64,000 nt of DNA from Planctomycetaceae bacterium (GTDB lineage: Bacteria > Planctomycetota > Planctomycetia > Planctomycetales > Planctomycetaceae): the NCBI GenBank assembly GCA_024742875.1, contig JANSXP010000012.1:62001-126000 (forward strand), given 5' to 3'. Position 1 is the stretch's first letter. Each line of letters starts with the position of its first letter. The notes beneath the pieces are model-generated. The model was not told the origin of the DNA, did not search any database, and saw only the letters and a list, made by a program, of their open reading frames with translations. The translations under genes were made by a program, and so were the position numbers. Of the stretch, positions 37,535 through 45,629 are shown piece by piece.

Positions 37535-38363
37535 GGAAAGACTCCTGAAACAGGCGAAGGCAGTTCTCAAAAGAATCGCGCGTGGCGTCGCGTCGACCAA
37601 AATAAATGCGTTCAAACTCACGCGCGGTCTGCTGATAGGCGTCCCGACGTTCCGGCTGGCGCCAGACGGCCCGCACATAATCCCGATTCGTCAGTCCCCG
37701 TCGAAAACGAATCAGGCCCGCGCGTTCAATCCAGCTCATTCCTCCAATCAGCAGTTCCCGGACGGCCAGCCGATAATTGCCATCACCGGCCATCTGAATC
37801 GCACGCGACTCATAAGTGGAGGCGGCGAGCTCGCCGGGAGGAACCGCCAGGTCCGTCACCCCGTCCAGGTCATCACCAAACAGTCCATCCCGATTGAGAC
37901 GACGCCCGGGGTCAGCACGTCGCACGAGCGTGGCAATGATCCAGATCGTCACCAGAATGAGGGCCGCCAGCCCCATATAGAGCATGATGGAACCAAAGTT
38001 GAACTCCATGCCACCGCCACTGGAGGTTGAGGAGGGTGGTGCGGCCGGCGTGGGCGCAGGGCGGACACGTCGAGGACGACTTGTGAACAGCCCGCGAAAC
38101 AGCCATTCGAAAAAATCGCTGACGGAGGCACCGGCAGACCGCAGACTCTCGAGCAAAAAGCCATCATCTGACATCTGATCGGCCGGCAGGTTCTCCAGGA
38201 CGCGACGACGCACCCCGTTGAAATCCGAGTTTTCCATCACGCGACTGGCGGCGTCCTGAATCTGCTGCGGCGTGAGCCCGGACTGCGGCACGGCCACGGC
38301 GGGCCGCGGCCACACAGTCAGCAGCAGGACGACAAAACTGCCCGAAAGGAAAGCGTGTCTCAT
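37503..38363 (-). CDS. DUF4129 membrane protein
   Basis: The protein is 286 residues. The ATG at 38363 gives a signal peptide (MRHAFLSGSFVVLLLTV) and overlaps the preceding gene by 4 nt. A low-complexity Pro/Ser/Gly linker and a transmembrane segment (IMLYMGLAALILVTIWIIATLV) precede the cytoplasmic DUF4129 domain, with MAGDGNYRLAVRELLIGGMSWIERAGLIRFRRGLTNRDYVRAV. This family accompanies MoxR/DUF58 systems. Confidence 0.82.
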   Translation of the reverse strand: MRHAFLSGSFVVLLLTVWPRPAVAVPQSGLTPQQIQDAASRVMENSDFNGVRRRVLENLPADQMSDDGFLLESLRSAGASVSDFFEWLFRGLFTSRPRRVRPAPTPAAPPSSTSSGGGMEFNFGSIMLYMGLAALILVTIWIIATLVRRADPGRRLNRDGLFGDDLDGVTDLAVPPGELAASTYESRAIQMAGDGNYRLAVRELLIGGMSWIERAGLIRFRRGLTNRDYVRAVWRQPERRDAYQQTAREFERIYFGRRDATRDSFENCLRLFQESFREDEKTTAEV

Positions 38364-39187
38364 GACGACTGCTCCTGCAGGCGGATGGATTCCACGCGAA
38401 ACTGAAGTTCCAGGTCCCAGCACTCGTTGCGAATCCGCTGATCAAGATAGCAGAAAAACCAGGCCAGACGCACAATCGGGAAAGTGAGCCACAGCGTCAG
38501 CTGCAGAATCACCACCACCAGCGGATCGTCGAGCAGGCGGCTGGTGATATCATCCCACCAGTCCGGCCCGGCCACCAGTGTGCCGGCGACAATCGGCGCG
38601 TTGAACACCATCCCGGAAATGACGTCGAAAATCATGAACAGGCCGAACGCAAACAGCAGCCAGAAGCTGACAATCGTAATTAGACGTCCCACGTTGCGTG
38701 AGTAGCCGCCACCTTTACCGAGCCACGACAGCCGCTGAGAAATCTGATTGAATGACGTGCGTTCCAAAAACATCACCTCCGGCAGATGCCCGGCCCACGC
38801 CATGACAAACAACAGTGGCAGCACCAGGCACAAACCACTGAGTCGGAAGATAGTTCCCACGAGAATATAAGCCAGCGCCCGCTTTCCAAGGCTCTTCAGG
38901 GCAAACCGCACACTGATTGGCACGCCAAAAACCTGAGGTCCGACGGTGGCCACCATCGCCCCGCTGGCGAGCATCGAAAAGAAGGCAAAGATCACCATCG
39001 ACGGCACAAAAACGTCGTGCCGCATGGCATCCCCGAGCAGCCACACCAGCACGGAACACGGTATGGCAAAGCAGGCGGTCAGCTGCATCAGTGGCAAAGC
39101 AAAATGCCGGAAGAAAACAAACCCCAGATCGAGGCAGCCACCCACAGTTCGCCGTTCGACGGAGACAATGCAGTCTTCGACTTTCAC
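38360..39187 (-). CDS. Polytopic membrane protein of the MoxR operon
   Basis: The protein is 275 residues starting at a GTG that overlaps the SpoIIM-like gene by 4 nt (GTGA). Five or six transmembrane segments are visible, for example ALPLMQLTACFAIPCSVLVWL, FSMLASGAMVATVGPQ, IFRLSGLCLVLPLLFVMAWAG and TIVSFWLLFAFGLFMIFDVI. It resembles the DUF4013-type or similar membrane proteins of this operon class, but I cannot name it. It probably completes the membrane part of the machine. Confidence 0.72.
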   Translation of the reverse strand: MKVEDCIVSVERRTVGGCLDLGFVFFRHFALPLMQLTACFAIPCSVLVWLLGDAMRHDVFVPSMVIFAFFSMLASGAMVATVGPQVFGVPISVRFALKSLGKRALAYILVGTIFRLSGLCLVLPLLFVMAWAGHLPEVMFLERTSFNQISQRLSWLGKGGGYSRNVGRLITIVSFWLLFAFGLFMIFDVISGMVFNAPIVAGTLVAGPDWWDDITSRLLDDPLVVVILQLTLWLTFPIVRLAWFFCYLDQRIRNECWDLELQFRVESIRLQEQSS

Positions 39188-40242
39188 GCGTCCGACTCCT
39201 CGACAGAGCCCTGGCGACCGTCCATTTTCCCCTCTGTTTTGCCCTCAGCTCTGCCGTAGCTGGTGGCAATCTCAAACGTGCGGCGACCGCCGAATCGCAG
39301 ATACATAAACACGAGGATCCACAGCAGGCTGCCGACCGTATACTTCACGGCATCCGGTAAAGGTGATGGCGAGAAATAGGCTTCAATCAGCGCGGCGATG
39401 GCCAGCATAAAGCCGGCCCCGCACGCCAGTTTCACGGCATCCAGTCCGTGCACACGCAATGACTGCAACCGGGAGTACTGCCCAGGATGCACCATCCCCC
39501 AGCCCAGCAGCAGACCGGCAGCGCCAGCCACCACAATGGCCGTCAGTTCAAAGGAACCGTGCGAGATGGCAAAGCTGAAGAAGTTATTGCCCAGCCCCTG
39601 ATTGATCAGATAGCCGGTCACAGCCCCCAGACTGATGCCGTTGAACAGCAGCGTCACCACAGAGCCAATGCCAAACAGCACACCGCGGGAGAAACACTGA
39701 AAGGCGATACCGATGTTGTGCTTCACGTAAAACCCGGCCATCAGCGTTCGCTCTTCGCCGTAGCGACGATCCATCTCATCGTAGAATTTCTGAGAGTAGC
39801 TTTCGCTGGCATGCTCCAGTGCCACTTTGTCAGTCAGCAGCTCAGCCCGGACGGGATCTGTGGCCGCCACAATCATCGACACCACAAAGGGGATCACAAA
39901 CAGAGCCAGCGCCACAAAAAAGAAGGCGGCCCGCTCCCGCAGCAGGGCCGGAAATCCGTCGGACAAAAAATGCAGTGCCGTATGCACGGATCGGGGAGGT
40001 GAGCGATACAGGCAGTTATGCCCCTGGGCGACCAGGTCATTCAGATACTGCTCCAGGCGACTGCCCCATTCGCGACTTTGCACCAGCGACAGGTCGTAGC
40101 AGACAGAGCGGTACAGCGAAGACAGCCGCGTGATATCGCTCCCGTTCCACTTGCGCAGACGTTTGCCCTTCATGTCCTGCAGCAGCGATTCAAACTTCTG
40201 CCAGTCGGAACGACGCTGACGAATAAAGCGTTCACGATTCAT
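39184..40242 (-). CDS. SpoIIM-like (stage II sporulation protein M family) membrane protein
   Basis: The protein is 352 residues. The N-terminal helical part (RRSDWQKFESLLQDM, LSSLYRSVCYDLSLVQ) and the membrane core (FGIGSVVTLLFNGISLGAVTGYLI, SHGSFELTAIVVAGAAGLLLGWGMVHPG) match the SpoIIM/DUF95 family. SpoIIM in sporulating bacteria works with peptidoglycan hydrolases during engulfment; here it sits in a MoxR operon, a common non-sporulating context. It overlaps RDD by 4 nt. Confidence 0.88.
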   Translation of the reverse strand: MNRERFIRQRRSDWQKFESLLQDMKGKRLRKWNGSDITRLSSLYRSVCYDLSLVQSREWGSRLEQYLNDLVAQGHNCLYRSPPRSVHTALHFLSDGFPALLRERAAFFFVALALFVIPFVVSMIVAATDPVRAELLTDKVALEHASESYSQKFYDEMDRRYGEERTLMAGFYVKHNIGIAFQCFSRGVLFGIGSVVTLLFNGISLGAVTGYLINQGLGNNFFSFAISHGSFELTAIVVAGAAGLLLGWGMVHPGQYSRLQSLRVHGLDAVKLACGAGFMLAIAALIEAYFSPSPLPDAVKYTVGSLLWILVFMYLRFGGRRTFEIATSYGRAEGKTEGKMDGRQGSVEESDA

Positions 40243-41399
40243 GAGGTCGCCTCCGTGCTGCCAGTGTCTCCCCCAGCCCGATCAGTCGGGTGGGGCGCGG
40301 TGCCCGAATGATCGCCAACTGGCGGCTGCTCGGATGGAGACGCGGGCGATGAGACAGATGGAGGCCCGGAGGAAAGCCCGGACGGTGACGCGGCCGGCAG
40401 CGGATCCGCATCGGGCGAAACCAGCGTGACGGCCGATGGGTCGACGATCTGATCGATATTCAGGTCAGCCGCCGTCAGGGTTTCGGCCGCATCATACCGA
40501 CCGGGATCCTGACTGAGCCGTTCTTCCTCCTGTCGCTTACGTGCCGCCGCATCTTCCGGGTCATCAGAAAACGTCTTCAGGACACGCTTGAGAAACAGCG
40601 TGTTAATCACGGGCGAATTGACAAAGTAGGTATTGGGATTTCGCGGATCCGGCGGCAGGTCTTCGTAACCCAGTCGTTCTCGCAGCGCTTCGGCCAGCGG
40701 ACGCGCGATTTCTTCGCGGCGGCCATCGGAAATCAGTCGGTCGCCTTCGAACAGTCGCTCAATGACGGCCAGGGTCCGTTCCGGCACGTGAAACCGCCCC
40801 GAACACTGGGAGCGGGGAATGATGTCGACACCATGCGTCACTCCCGGCGTGCGGGTGATGAACTCTCGCGACTCATCGACCACCATCGTGTCAAAAGCCA
40901 GATCGCCCAGACGCTGCATGCGTCGGTTGGCGGCCATTGTGACCAGCCCCGCGGTGTTCAGCGGGAATGGGGGCGTCTGTCCGCCCATGGCCAGAGGCAG
41001 CGAAGGAAAATACAGCAGGCCATCAGCCACCAGAAGCAGATTGCGACCGAACGCTTCAAACCAGCCTATGGGCGTTCCGTTAGTCCTGACAACGCGCAGA
41101 TTCTGCATCCGCTTGCCGGGTGTCTGGCCATTCCAGAACGCCTCAAAGCAGGCGCCGTAAAGCCACGACATAAAAAACCAGAGCATAAAGACGAGCCCGG
41201 TCGCTGTCCCAAAGGACAGTCCCCAGGCACCGAACAGCAGATACACCAGCACAATGACGATGATCGCGATCAGGATTTTCAACAGCAGATCGAGCACCCA
41301 CGACACGGCCCGCTTACCGGCTCCGGCAATGAGAAACTGAAAGTCGACGCCTTCCGGCGTTTCCACAGTGACTCGCGTGTCGACTTTTAGCTTGGACAT
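40239..41399 (-). CDS. RDD family membrane protein
   Basis: The protein is 386 residues and is first in the operon. The RDD domain has GAGKRAVSWVLDLLLKI (with the Arg of the RDD motif), a transmembrane hairpin (ILIAIIVIVLVYLLFGAWG; LVFMLWFFMSWLYGACFEAFWNG), QTPGKRMQNLRVV and GWFEAFGRNLLLVAD. The C-terminal ~180 residues are soluble and end in a Pro/Ser/Asp-rich tail. Role: probably a membrane partner in the MoxR system. Confidence 0.88.
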   Translation of the reverse strand: MSKLKVDTRVTVETPEGVDFQFLIAGAGKRAVSWVLDLLLKILIAIIVIVLVYLLFGAWGLSFGTATGLVFMLWFFMSWLYGACFEAFWNGQTPGKRMQNLRVVRTNGTPIGWFEAFGRNLLLVADGLLYFPSLPLAMGGQTPPFPLNTAGLVTMAANRRMQRLGDLAFDTMVVDESREFITRTPGVTHGVDIIPRSQCSGRFHVPERTLAVIERLFEGDRLISDGRREEIARPLAEALRERLGYEDLPPDPRNPNTYFVNSPVINTLFLKRVLKTFSDDPEDAAARKRQEEERLSQDPGRYDAAETLTAADLNIDQIVDPSAVTLVSPDADPLPAASPSGLSSGPPSVSSPASPSEQPPVGDHSGTAPHPTDRAGGDTGSTEATS

Positions 41400-41657
41400 G
41401 AACGGGAAAGTTATTGTTCAGTGAACGGGATCAACACGTGATACCGAGGATGACAGAAGGCGGCAATGGCTGCAAGTTGTCTGTTTTTTGCCTCACTTTC
41501 GCGATGTCCGTCAGAATCCCGGGATAACCGTAAACGGACCGACAATAGCGGCAAAACGGTCATCCGCAGTCACGAAGCAACGCAGGTCATGGGCCGCCAG
41601 ATCAAAATGTCTGCCAAAACGCCTTTCCGCTGTCTTCGTTGGCGGCCGTCCAAACGC

Positions 41658-42587
41658 TCACCGCAGCGGCAGATAAATGTCGGTCAGTAGTTCTTCGCTG
41701 GGAACGTCATCCGAGCAGTTGTGGTAAATCTCGAAAGTGCCGATCTTCTGCTGCTTCAGTTTGCGATAGCGAATGTGCTGGTGCGCAATGCTCCACGGAT
41801 TGCCCAGGTGTTCGTAGCTGCCCGTGTGAGTCACCTGAAAGGCCTGAGACTCCGGCATCGACCAGACAGACATCGTGGACGGTGGCTTAACGTCCTGATC
41901 GATCATGTATCCGGCCGTAAAATCAAACTTCAACTGCTTCACGTCGAAGCCATGGTAGACGGCCATCACGCGTCCCTCCGGACAGAGGCCGGCCGCCTCC
42001 AGCTGCTGCTTTGCCTGCTGGACCGCCTGATGCATCACCGGGCCAATGTCTTTCATCTCGCACGTTTGACGCACGCCCGCCATTCGCACCGGCCCCACAA
42101 ACGTGGGGCCCACGATGTTGTTGTCGCTCAAAACCCGACCGGTCTCAATCCACTCTTTGAGCATCTTCAGCCCGCGGGCGTAGTCCATGCCAATAAATGA
42201 CTTCAGCGACGGAATCATCCAGAACAGAAACCACGGCATGGAACCCTTCATGGACCAGGTAATCGTCGTCCCGCTGCCTTCAGGCACCAGATCGAAGCCC
42301 ACTTCCGCCACCGACTTAAACGGTTTGAGGAAACGAATCTCCGAGACAATCTTTGATGGCGATGTCAGCTCCTGATGCGTCATCCCGCCAGCCCCTGTGA
42401 CTTCGCCTTCCCACGAATACGTGGAGCCGACAGACGAGGGGTCATCGGAGACCGTAACCTTCGCATCAGGCTCGGCAATCAGCCACGGTGACCACCTGGT
42501 CCACGTTCCAAAGTCACTGACAACGGCAAAAACCTGTTCCGGCGCGGCGTCGATGAAGATCGAACGTTCAACAAGGTAAGAGGGCAT
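41658..42587 (-). CDS. SRPBCC (polyketide-cyclase-like) and GyrI-like domain fusion
   Basis: The protein is 309 residues from the ATG at 42587. Residues ~1-150 form an SRPBCC/START-like ligand pocket (VERSIFIDAAPEQVFAVVSDFGTWTRWSPW, GTTITWSMKGSMPWFLFWM). Residues ~165-309 form a GyrI/effector-binding domain (GYMIDQDVKPPSTMSVWSMPESQAFQVTHTGSYEHLGNPWSIAHQHIR, IEIYHN). Both folds bind small hydrophobic or cationic compounds. No DNA-binding part exists, so it is a binding or enzymatic protein rather than a transcription factor. The pairing itself is known in bacteria. Confidence 0.85.
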   Translation of the reverse strand: MPSYLVERSIFIDAAPEQVFAVVSDFGTWTRWSPWLIAEPDAKVTVSDDPSSVGSTYSWEGEVTGAGGMTHQELTSPSKIVSEIRFLKPFKSVAEVGFDLVPEGSGTTITWSMKGSMPWFLFWMIPSLKSFIGMDYARGLKMLKEWIETGRVLSDNNIVGPTFVGPVRMAGVRQTCEMKDIGPVMHQAVQQAKQQLEAAGLCPEGRVMAVYHGFDVKQLKFDFTAGYMIDQDVKPPSTMSVWSMPESQAFQVTHTGSYEHLGNPWSIAHQHIRYRKLKQQKIGTFEIYHNCSDDVPSEELLTDIYLPLR

Positions 42588-42754
42588 AGATACGACTTTA
42601 CGAAAAACGAAAACACGCATTCGGTCCCGCCTGACGTGCTCTCAAACGGTCACCTGCGGTAAACGGTACGAGCGGTCCGTACTTGTGGCAAGTCGGCCGA
42701 GATTCTGCGCGATATTCGGCCCACTTTTGTTGTTCTGTGCGACACGTGATCCAC

Positions 42755-42786
42755 AAAAAGGCGAGTTGACTCATCGCCAACTCGCC
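42755..42786 (-). terminator. Terminator downstream of the DUF1559 gene
   Basis: A perfect 9-bp stem (GGCGAGTTG at 42760-42768 with CAACTCGCC at 42778-42786) has a 9-nt loop and, on the minus strand, ends in TTTTT (42755-42759). Confidence 0.8.
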
Positions 42787-42832
42787 CCTCGATCATTGCA
42801 GATAACGGCGGTCGCCGTGGCATCTGTCGGCC

Positions 42833-43816
42833 CTAAAACTCACCCACCACTTCGCCGTCGGCTCGCTCGCCAAGACGGCGAAACGTGTCGAAATCAATGT
42901 TCTGGCTCAGAAAGTGAACCGAACCATCGGCCAGCAGAAACTGCACACCGCCGGTGTGCTGGCTGCTGAAGTGGACGATGTGGTTGGTCTGATTGGGCGT
43001 ATTGTGCATCTGCATCATGCCCATCATGGCCGGCTGCCCGACGTGTCCGAGAATCATCGACGCCGGACCTTCGGTCATACCGGTCATCATACCCTGCATG
43101 CCGGCGTTGCGAATGACGCCAGGAATGGCGGCATACCATGTCGTAAAGGCGTCCACCGGCTGAGCCACCTGATTGAACTGATGCCGCGCTTGGCGTTCTC
43201 CCACACAAATCGTGTTGGAGGTGCCGTCAGTGATATCACGAAATCGAATTCGACTGTTACGAAAGAAGATGCCCGAAGCGCGCCCTGGGTTCATCGTGGC
43301 GCTGGCGTAGCCGAGGATGCCCGGGTAATTCGAACGTGGCAGACGATAGGTCACGCCGTTGGTATCGGTGACCTCAAACGTGTCCGGAGCGGAGTCAGAG
43401 GGACACAGGAACGACGTCAGAACCGTGTTCTGTACAAATGCGCGATTGACGACATCCGCCGCGTCCAGATTCGTATCCACCTGCTCAAACAGATTGCCCT
43501 GTTCGATCTGCGGCAGCAGAGCAAAAGACCACGCGTAGCCGGGACCCGTTTCGGCGCTGATTGGGTCAGCGGACGACATGCCACGTGCCGTGTAACCGGG
43601 CGGAAAGGTGCTGTAGATGTCGTGATAGTTGTGCAGCGCGATGCCCAGTTGCCTGAGGTTGTTGCGGCACTGGGTGCGTCGAGCGGCTGCTCTTGCCTGC
43701 TGCACGGCGGGCAGGAGCAGGGCGATCAGGATAGCGATGATGGCAATCACCACCAGAAGTTCAATGAGTGTAAAACCACGCTGACGTGGTGAAGAGTGTT
43801 TGCTGAAATAGCGCAT
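42833..43816 (-). CDS. DUF1559 prepilin-like secreted protein
   Basis: The protein is 327 residues. The type IV prepilin cleavage site and hydrophobic helix are present (RGFTLIELLVVIAIIAILIALLLPAVQQAR), followed by the conserved RRTQCRNNLRQLGIALHNYHD. The mid-domain has FPPGY, ALLPQIEQGNLF and CPSD, and the end has HFSSQHTGGVQFLLADGSVHFLS (the H-x-GG and DGS signature). Planctomycetes encode many such proteins, thought to be exported by a type II/IV-like system and surface exposed. A Met-rich stretch (GMQGMMTGMTEGPAS, then MMGMMQMH) is unusual for the family. Confidence 0.93.
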   Translation of the reverse strand: MRYFSKHSSPRQRGFTLIELLVVIAIIAILIALLLPAVQQARAAARRTQCRNNLRQLGIALHNYHDIYSTFPPGYTARGMSSADPISAETGPGYAWSFALLPQIEQGNLFEQVDTNLDAADVVNRAFVQNTVLTSFLCPSDSAPDTFEVTDTNGVTYRLPRSNYPGILGYASATMNPGRASGIFFRNSRIRFRDITDGTSNTICVGERQARHQFNQVAQPVDAFTTWYAAIPGVIRNAGMQGMMTGMTEGPASMILGHVGQPAMMGMMQMHNTPNQTNHIVHFSSQHTGGVQFLLADGSVHFLSQNIDFDTFRRLGERADGEVVGEF

Positions 43817-44158
43817 AAGAAATAGATCCGTTTGCGTAAGGTGTGGACAAAAGAGCGTGCATCAGAGCGCAGCCGAATGCCGCGAAACCGGTCGGTCATA
43901 AGAGCGGGCGGCGAGTCGGCCGGCACGAAAGCAATCAGCCAAAGCGGCGGACGGCGTGTCGCAATCAGACGGCCGCGCGGGCCCGGACTGGGCACAACAC
44001 ACAGTCAGACTCTGCATTCACCGAATGGCAGTTTGCCCCGTGAGGGCACTGACGCATCACGAACAGACGGCCGCGGCTAAGACCCGGCCCTGACACATTT
44101 CAAGATGCCTCAGAGGCGAATCACTGACGTGCCTCAGCGCAGGCTGAGGCCGCAGCGG
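43817..44158. other. 342-nt gap between same-strand genes
   Basis: It should hold the promoter of the DUF1559 gene. An 8-bp inverted repeat (GCCTCAGC/GCTGAGGC at 44131-44150, 4-nt loop) lies nine nt after the stop of the Cys-rich gene and may be a weak terminator without a T tract. Nothing else is supported. Confidence 0.45.
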
Positions 44159-44779
44159 TCAGGCGATTTTCGAACCACCCAGCTGCTGGGGCGGACGCAA
44201 AGGAGGTTCCGGAGGCTGAGCCGAGCAGTGCTCACTGAGTAGCCGTAACCGCTGCGTCATCGTCAGCATCGAAGACACTCGGACACGCAGCGGCCGCACG
44301 CGCGGCATATGCACGGCCACATGAGTGACCGTGTCACCGCACGGACACCGAGAGACAGCTCCCCAGCGTGGAATTTCGCCAGCCGGCAGCGTCTTGCCAG
44401 CGTCGGCCACTCTATTCACATTGTTGCAGCACGAGCCTGATGACGACTTAGCCGCCTTTTCGCAGGCCGGACAGGTCGCACTGGCACTGGCACTGGCTGG
44501 ACTGGTCGTCGCCGCGTTTGCCTGCTTTTTCTCGGCCTGCCCTGTGTCGGCCTGCCCGGTGTCGGCCTGCCCGGTGTCGGCCTGCTGACAGCAGACTCGC
44601 GACAAACGGGTCGTCATTGATGGATCAGTCGTGCAACAGCAGGTACCCGCCGCGCGATCAGCGACGGAACACTGACAGTGGTCGCCGCAGCACGAGCCCG
44701 AAACCAGACGCACCCCTTCTGTGGGCACAAACGTGGTGCTCAACAGCAGAATGATTTGTAACAGGGCCACATTTCGCAC
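44159..44779 (-). CDS. Exported Cys-rich protein with QADTG repeat
   Basis: The protein is 206 residues from a GTG at 44779, which has AGGAG six nt upstream; the TTG two codons earlier is too close to that site. A signal-like segment (VALLQIILLLSTTF) opens it. Sixteen cysteines follow in clusters: SCCGDHCQC, TCCCTT, VCCQQ, CPAC, SCC and RCPC. Three QADTG pentapeptides (about 66-80) sit in the middle. Clusters of this kind are seen in metal-binding or disulfide-rich surface proteins. No family is recognised. The basic C-terminal part has no cysteine except one near the end. Confidence 0.6.
   Translation of the reverse strand: MRNVALLQIILLLSTTFVPTEGVRLVSGSCCGDHCQCSVADRAAGTCCCTTDPSMTTRLSRVCCQQADTGQADTGQADTGQAEKKQANAATTSPASASASATCPACEKAAKSSSGSCCNNVNRVADAGKTLPAGEIPRWGAVSRCPCGDTVTHVAVHMPRVRPLRVRVSSMLTMTQRLRLLSEHCSAQPPEPPLRPPQQLGGSKIA
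44532..44585. repeat. 15-bp tandem repeat inside the Cys-rich gene
   Basis: The unit TCGGCCTGCCCGGTG is repeated at 44532 (one base different), 44547 and 44562, with a partial copy after. It encodes the QADTG pentapeptide on the minus strand, so its length is a multiple of three and copy number can vary without a frameshift. Confidence 0.8.
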
Positions 44780-44918
44780 AACCAACTCCTGCCGACCAGC
44801 GTAGACGTGCTCCGTTGATCACGTCAATCCGGCAGAATTCCGTTTGGCAGAATTCCCAATCTGGAAAACCTTCTCCCGAAAGGCGGCGAGTTGGCTTCGC
44901 TGCGGCAATCAGAAGCGC

Positions 44919-44953
44919 AAAAAAAAGCCCCCATCCCAACGTGGGACAGGGGC
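44919..44953 (-). terminator. Strong terminator after the EF-hand gene
   Basis: A 12-bp stem (including two G-T pairs) between 44927-44938 and 44942-44953, with a 3-nt loop, is followed on the minus strand by eight T residues (44919-44926). Confidence 0.88.
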
Positions 44954-45001
44954 GATCAATGTTCATCAATCCGATGACCCTGCGGGCTTAACGCACAGTG
45001 T

Positions 45002-45541
45002 CTACTGCCCCGGCTTTTTCGGCTTGATGCCCGCGCCGCCAATGGTCTCCTCGGCGCCCGCGCCTTTACCTTTGCCTCTGCCAGCGCCGCCTTTGCCCTT
45101 GCCCGCTCCCTGGGCACCACCGGCTCCTCCTTTGCCCCGGCCGCGCTGGCCCGCCTGACCGCCCGCACGACGTTCCTGCATGGCTTTGAGCGCCATTGTC
45201 AGTTCCGCCAGACTCAGCTTCTGGTCACCGTCTTTGTCAAACTCCTGAATCATGCGTTTGGCAACAGCAGCCGGATCGCGGTCGCCCATTTGCCCACTAC
45301 CCTGCTGGCCCTTTCCTTTGCCCTTGCCCTGACCGCCCTGGCCCTGACCGCCCTGGCCCTGACCACCTTTGCCTTTGCCGCCTTTCCCCTTGCCTTTGCC
45401 ATCCTGCTGCGGGGCGGCAAATGCGACAGTCGACATCACGGGCAGTGCCACACTGCCTGCCAGCATCTTCGCCAGAAAGCCGCGGCGTTTCGGGTCAACG
45501 TGTTCCAGGGCCTTTGTCGTTTCGGTTACGTTCGGTTTCAT
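45002..45541 (-). CDS. Exported EF-hand protein with Gly/Lys/Gln low complexity
   Basis: The protein is 179 residues. AGGAG sits six nt before the ATG at 45541. A Tat/Sec-like signal is present (RRGFLAKMLAGSVALPVMST, ending AFAA). It is followed by a Gly/Lys/Gln-rich tract (residues 48-80), one EF-hand (DKDGDQKLSLAE, loop 102-113) and a second Gly/Lys/Arg-rich tract. One EF-hand would bind calcium, possibly by pairing between molecules. Such proteins are frequent in planctomycetes; the surface role is unknown. It lies 88 nt after the PqqD-methyltransferase gene on the same strand. Confidence 0.78.
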   Translation of the reverse strand: MKPNVTETTKALEHVDPKRRGFLAKMLAGSVALPVMSTVAFAAPQQDGKGKGKGGKGKGGQGQGGQGQGGQGKGKGKGQQGSGQMGDRDPAAVAKRMIQEFDKDGDQKLSLAELTMALKAMQERRAGGQAGQRGRGKGGAGGAQGAGKGKGGAGRGKGKGAGAEETIGGAGIKPKKPGQ

Positions 45542-45629
45542 CGATTGCTCCTGATGGGAGGTGACAGGTTGAGGTGCAGGCTTGCGGACGTTGCCGACAG
45601 AACAGTCAGCATCGTCTGCAGCCCGCCAG

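Noticed and set aside
44532-44585. Possible CRISPR-like or regulatory repeat
   Set aside because: It is a coding microsatellite giving QADTG repeats in a gene with a good start.
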